From NCBI RefSeq assembly GCF_003611695.1, contig NZ_RAWE01000002.1:62001-126000 (forward strand): DNA of 64,000 bases, read 5' to 3'. This DNA is from Corallococcus carmarthensis. GTDB lineage: Bacteria > Myxococcota > Myxococcia > Myxococcales > Myxococcaceae. Positions 61,875-64,000 of this stretch are shown here, piece by piece. Each line of letters begins with the position of its first letter. Positions within the stretch are counted from its first letter, which is position 1. Under the pieces are notes generated by a model, which did not search any database, was not told the DNA's origin, and worked only from the letters and a program-made list of their open reading frames with translations. Position numbers and translations under genes: made by a program.

Positions 61875-63029
61875 CTAGTTCGTGCTGATTTCGTCCTGGG
61901 ACGCCTGGAGGCCACGGGGGCGCCGCATGCCCAGCTCGACCATCACCTCGCGGGATCGCTTCGCCATCTCGTGCAGCTCCGATACCGCTTCCCTCCGACC
62001 GTAGGCGTCTCCCTCTCCGAGCCAGCGGCGCAGGTCCGCCGCCAGTTCCCGAGCGGTCTGGTAGCGGGCTTCCGGACGGGGCTGGAGGAGCTTGCGCAGT
62101 GCCAGGCCCAGTCCCTGCGGAAGCGGCTCCGTCAACGCCTCCAGGTCCGCTTGCGAGTAGGTCGCCGCGCGCCAGATCGCGTCCTCCACGCCAACAGGGC
62201 TTCCAGCGAGCCGAGCCCTCCTGACGGCACGTCGGACCCGCACGCGCTGCCTGACTGAAAGCGAGTCCTTCACCTCTTCGGTCAAGGCGTCCGGGGCATC
62301 CAGGAGGTTCTTCCCCGTCGCGAGTTCAAGCAGGACATTGCCAAGCGCGAAGAGGTCCGCTCTCGCATCCACGCGGCCCGTCAGGAGCATTTCCGGGGAG
62401 GAGTAGAACGCATCCCCCTGCGGCTGGCGCACCGTGGACGAAACGCGACCGGGCAGGTCCGACAAGGCGAGCCCAAAGTCGGAGACCTGCACGTCGCCGT
62501 TCCAATCGACGAAGATGTGCTCAACGTCGAGCGCCCGGTGGACGATGTTGAGGGGGCGCCCCTGTTCGTCCTTCGCCTCGTGGGCATGCTCCAGGGCCTC
62601 GGCGACGCGCGCCCCGACATGGAGGGCGAAGAGGGGAGAGAACCGGCGACCGCACTCCCCCGAAAGCGTCAACAGGGTGTTGATGCTGTGCCCCGACGGA
62701 TGCTCGGTGATGACGTACCAGCACCCCTCCGCCTTGTGCAGCCCATGGACACGGAGGATGCCCGGATGGTCGAGGTACGTCGCGAGGCGCACCTGCTCTT
62801 CCAGCTTCGCCCGCGCCCGCTTGATGCGAGGCAGCTCCATCAACTTCGGTACGCCCACCGCCTTGAGCAGCACCTTGCCCCGGATGTTGCCCTCGGAGGT
62901 GCGGCGCCGGGCCAGCAGGAGACTCAGACCGTGGTGGACCTCTCCCAGGTCTTCGCGGAACTCGTACTGGAAGCCATCCCGCGTGAAGAGAATCGCCCCG
63001 CGTGGAAGCCTGAACTCACTTTCCGACAT
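61875..63029 (-). CDS. Ser/Thr protein kinase-like protein with degenerate catalytic site (probable pseudokinase)
   Basis: 384 residues from the ATG at 63029 (GAGGAAAGAGC upstream). The kinase fold is clear: VAIK-like Lys56 in VLLKAVG, catalytic loop region NIVHRALDVEHIFV (161-174), DFG (184-186) and SSPEML, plus the C-lobe with ADLFALGNVLLELATG. The HRD Asp is replaced (HRA, codon GCG) and the Asn in the same loop is His171 (DVEH for KPEN). The glycine loop is also weak (LGEVHHG). So phosphotransfer is doubtful. The tail (about 310-384) has no transmembrane helix. Upstream is an anchored protein that may be its partner. Confidence 0.85.
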   Translation of the reverse strand: MSESEFRLPRGAILFTRDGFQYEFREDLGEVHHGLSLLLARRRTSEGNIRGKVLLKAVGVPKLMELPRIKRARAKLEEQVRLATYLDHPGILRVHGLHKAEGCWYVITEHPSGHSINTLLTLSGECGRRFSPLFALHVGARVAEALEHAHEAKDEQGRPLNIVHRALDVEHIFVDWNGDVQVSDFGLALSDLPGRVSSTVRQPQGDAFYSSPEMLLTGRVDARADLFALGNVLLELATGKNLLDAPDALTEEVKDSLSVRQRVRVRRAVRRARLAGSPVGVEDAIWRAATYSQADLEALTEPLPQGLGLALRKLLQPRPEARYQTARELAADLRRWLGEGDAYGRREAVSELHEMAKRSREVMVELGMRRPRGLQASQDEISTN

Positions 63030-63188
63030 GCTCTTTCCTCCTCTTCGCGCAGGCATCCGAAGGCCGACGCGTCGTGGACGACGTTACCCGTGGGATGGGC
63101 CGTCGTGGAACGACCCTGGGAGGTCATGTCGCGTTTGAGGCGGAGGGGGCGAAATCAAGCACCTACCCACCACGTCGCCCGGGCGCGC

Positions 63189-64000
63189 TCAGGGCCAGCG
63201 GTCCACCACTGTCCCGGAGCCTCGATTGACCGCCATCACCTTGCCGTCCTTGAACGCCACGGCAGTTCCCTCGTGCACGAAGCAAATGGGGTACTCCTCC
63301 TGCCCCGGGAGCTTCACGCGGTCATACCGGATGACGAGTGCCGGCCCCTCCGCACGCCCCATCTTGTCGGAGAGGTAATAAGCCTTGCCGTAGAAGCGTG
63401 TGCCCTTGGGGGCGACCGCCGCCTGCCGGTCATCGTTGACGCCTTTGGGGACCACCCCCACCACATCCGCGCCAGCGGTGAACCATACATTGTCAAAACC
63501 CGCTTGGCGTTCATCGAGTTGAAGGGAGAAGCTGTCCCCTTCCTCCCAGTGAAGTTGCTCCCGCATGGCCTCTTCCGCCCCAGCCGGGCAGGTGAAGCGC
63601 TCTGGACGGATCTGGGCACCCGGACAACCCGCCGCCAGCGCCGCGACGAGCGACAGCGACGCGCACTCGACGGCAGCAACGGACTTCTTCGGCAGGCGGA
63701 GCGCACGTCCTGGGGGCGAGGCTTCGGGGGCTGGGGTCTTCAAGGCGGATCCTTCCTTCGGGGCAGCGGCGATGGCTGGCCCCGGGACTGTCACGGACGA
63801 AGGGCCAGCAGGTGTCATAGCAGGAGGGTGTGTTTCGGGCGGTGCGGAATGGGGGGTGGCAGGAGGAGGGCGTGGGGCTGCGGCGTCGTGCGGCCCGGCA
63901 GGCCCGCCGGTGGTGCTCCCTGACGAGTGCCAGAGGGCCGCAGCCATGACGAGCGCGACGATACAAACGACGCCTGCGAGCCACCTTCCCGCGCGAAGCG
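63189..64000 (-). CDS. Membrane-anchored protein, 5' partial
   Basis: The frame is open to the window edge, so the start is outside. One TM helix at the start (WLAGVVCIVALVMAAALW) is followed by a Pro/Ala-rich linker (PHDAAAPRPPPATPHSAPPE) and a basic region. The C-terminal ~150 residues form a globular part with GFDNVWFTAGADVVGVVPK and YPICFVHEGTAVAFKDGKVMAV, perhaps a ligand-binding domain. No family recognised. Lies upstream of the kinase-like gene on the same strand, so likely co-expressed. Confidence 0.7.
   Translation of the reverse strand, partial: LRAGRWLAGVVCIVALVMAAALWHSSGSTTGGPAGPHDAAAPRPPPATPHSAPPETHPPAMTPAGPSSVTVPGPAIAAAPKEGSALKTPAPEASPPGRALRLPKKSVAAVECASLSLVAALAAGCPGAQIRPERFTCPAGAEEAMREQLHWEEGDSFSLQLDERQAGFDNVWFTAGADVVGVVPKGVNDDRQAAVAPKGTRFYGKAYYLSDKMGRAEGPALVIRYDRVKLPGQEEYPICFVHEGTAVAFKDGKVMAVNRGSGTVVDRWP

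Overview
The window is high-GC, gene-dense DNA (no gap between genes exceeds about 300 bases) and reads like a chromosomal segment of a myxobacterium (Myxococcus/Corallococcus type). The basis is indirect: many secreted lipoproteins with lipobox Cys, ELWxxDGTxxGT repeats, FG-GAP metalloproteases, a CHAT remnant, a hybrid HK-REC-HK kinase, a Ser/Thr kinase-like protein and a very large secreted RHS protein. No rRNA, complete tRNA, CRISPR array or insertion sequence is visible.

Layout. 3-5012: the 3' part of a repetitive ice-binding-like (DUF3494) cell-surface protein and, convergent to it, an ELWxxDGT lipoprotein. 5158-12654: a methyltransferase and a complete four-gene efflux operon (outer-membrane factor, HlyD adaptor, double-ATPase/permease fusion, second permease). 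12887-19007: carbon/phosphate genes: PPK2, a fused two-domain HAD protein with a degenerate second domain, and an aldolase-phosphoketolase pair. 19056-26641: secreted proteins (lectin/FN3 sugar dehydrogenase, class C serine hydrolase with a coupled 50-residue ORF, thermolysin-like lipoprotein). 26730-36762: a WYL regulator divergent from an NmrA-like reductase, DUF808, a hybrid kinase, DoxX, a lipoprotein with a Fur-like box, an oxidoreductase, an Asp/Asn-hydroxylase-like enzyme and RNase HI. 36766-41724: an outer-membrane protein, a cationic microprotein beside a TetR gene with two matching palindromes, then a decay zone with a truncated CHAT gene, and TerB and methyltransferase genes.

41705-51111 is the most interesting accessory block. 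A MarR-type regulator with four C-terminal cysteines is followed on the same strand by a protoglobin and a CPGC redoxin, the last two coupled by an ATGA overlap. A perfect 8-3-8 palindrome lies at the regulator's start. Divergently runs a tight six-gene operon: YcaC-like hydrolase, XapX protein, amidohydrolase, alginate-export-type porin, DUF1275 and TMEM175-type channel, closed by a convergent LysR gene. I read this as a haem/redox-sensing module tied to uptake and hydrolysis of an unknown compound.

51203-60387: a metzincin lipoprotein with seven FG-GAP-like repeats and a 2401-residue Sec-secreted RHS protein whose C-terminus looks like a papain-fold toxin, with no adjacent immunity gene visible. 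60655-64000: a von Willebrand A-domain protein, a small protein, a tRNA 3'-end fragment next to near-perfect 17-bp inverted repeats (candidate attachment site), a kinase-like protein lacking the catalytic HRD Asp, and a membrane-anchored protein running off the end.
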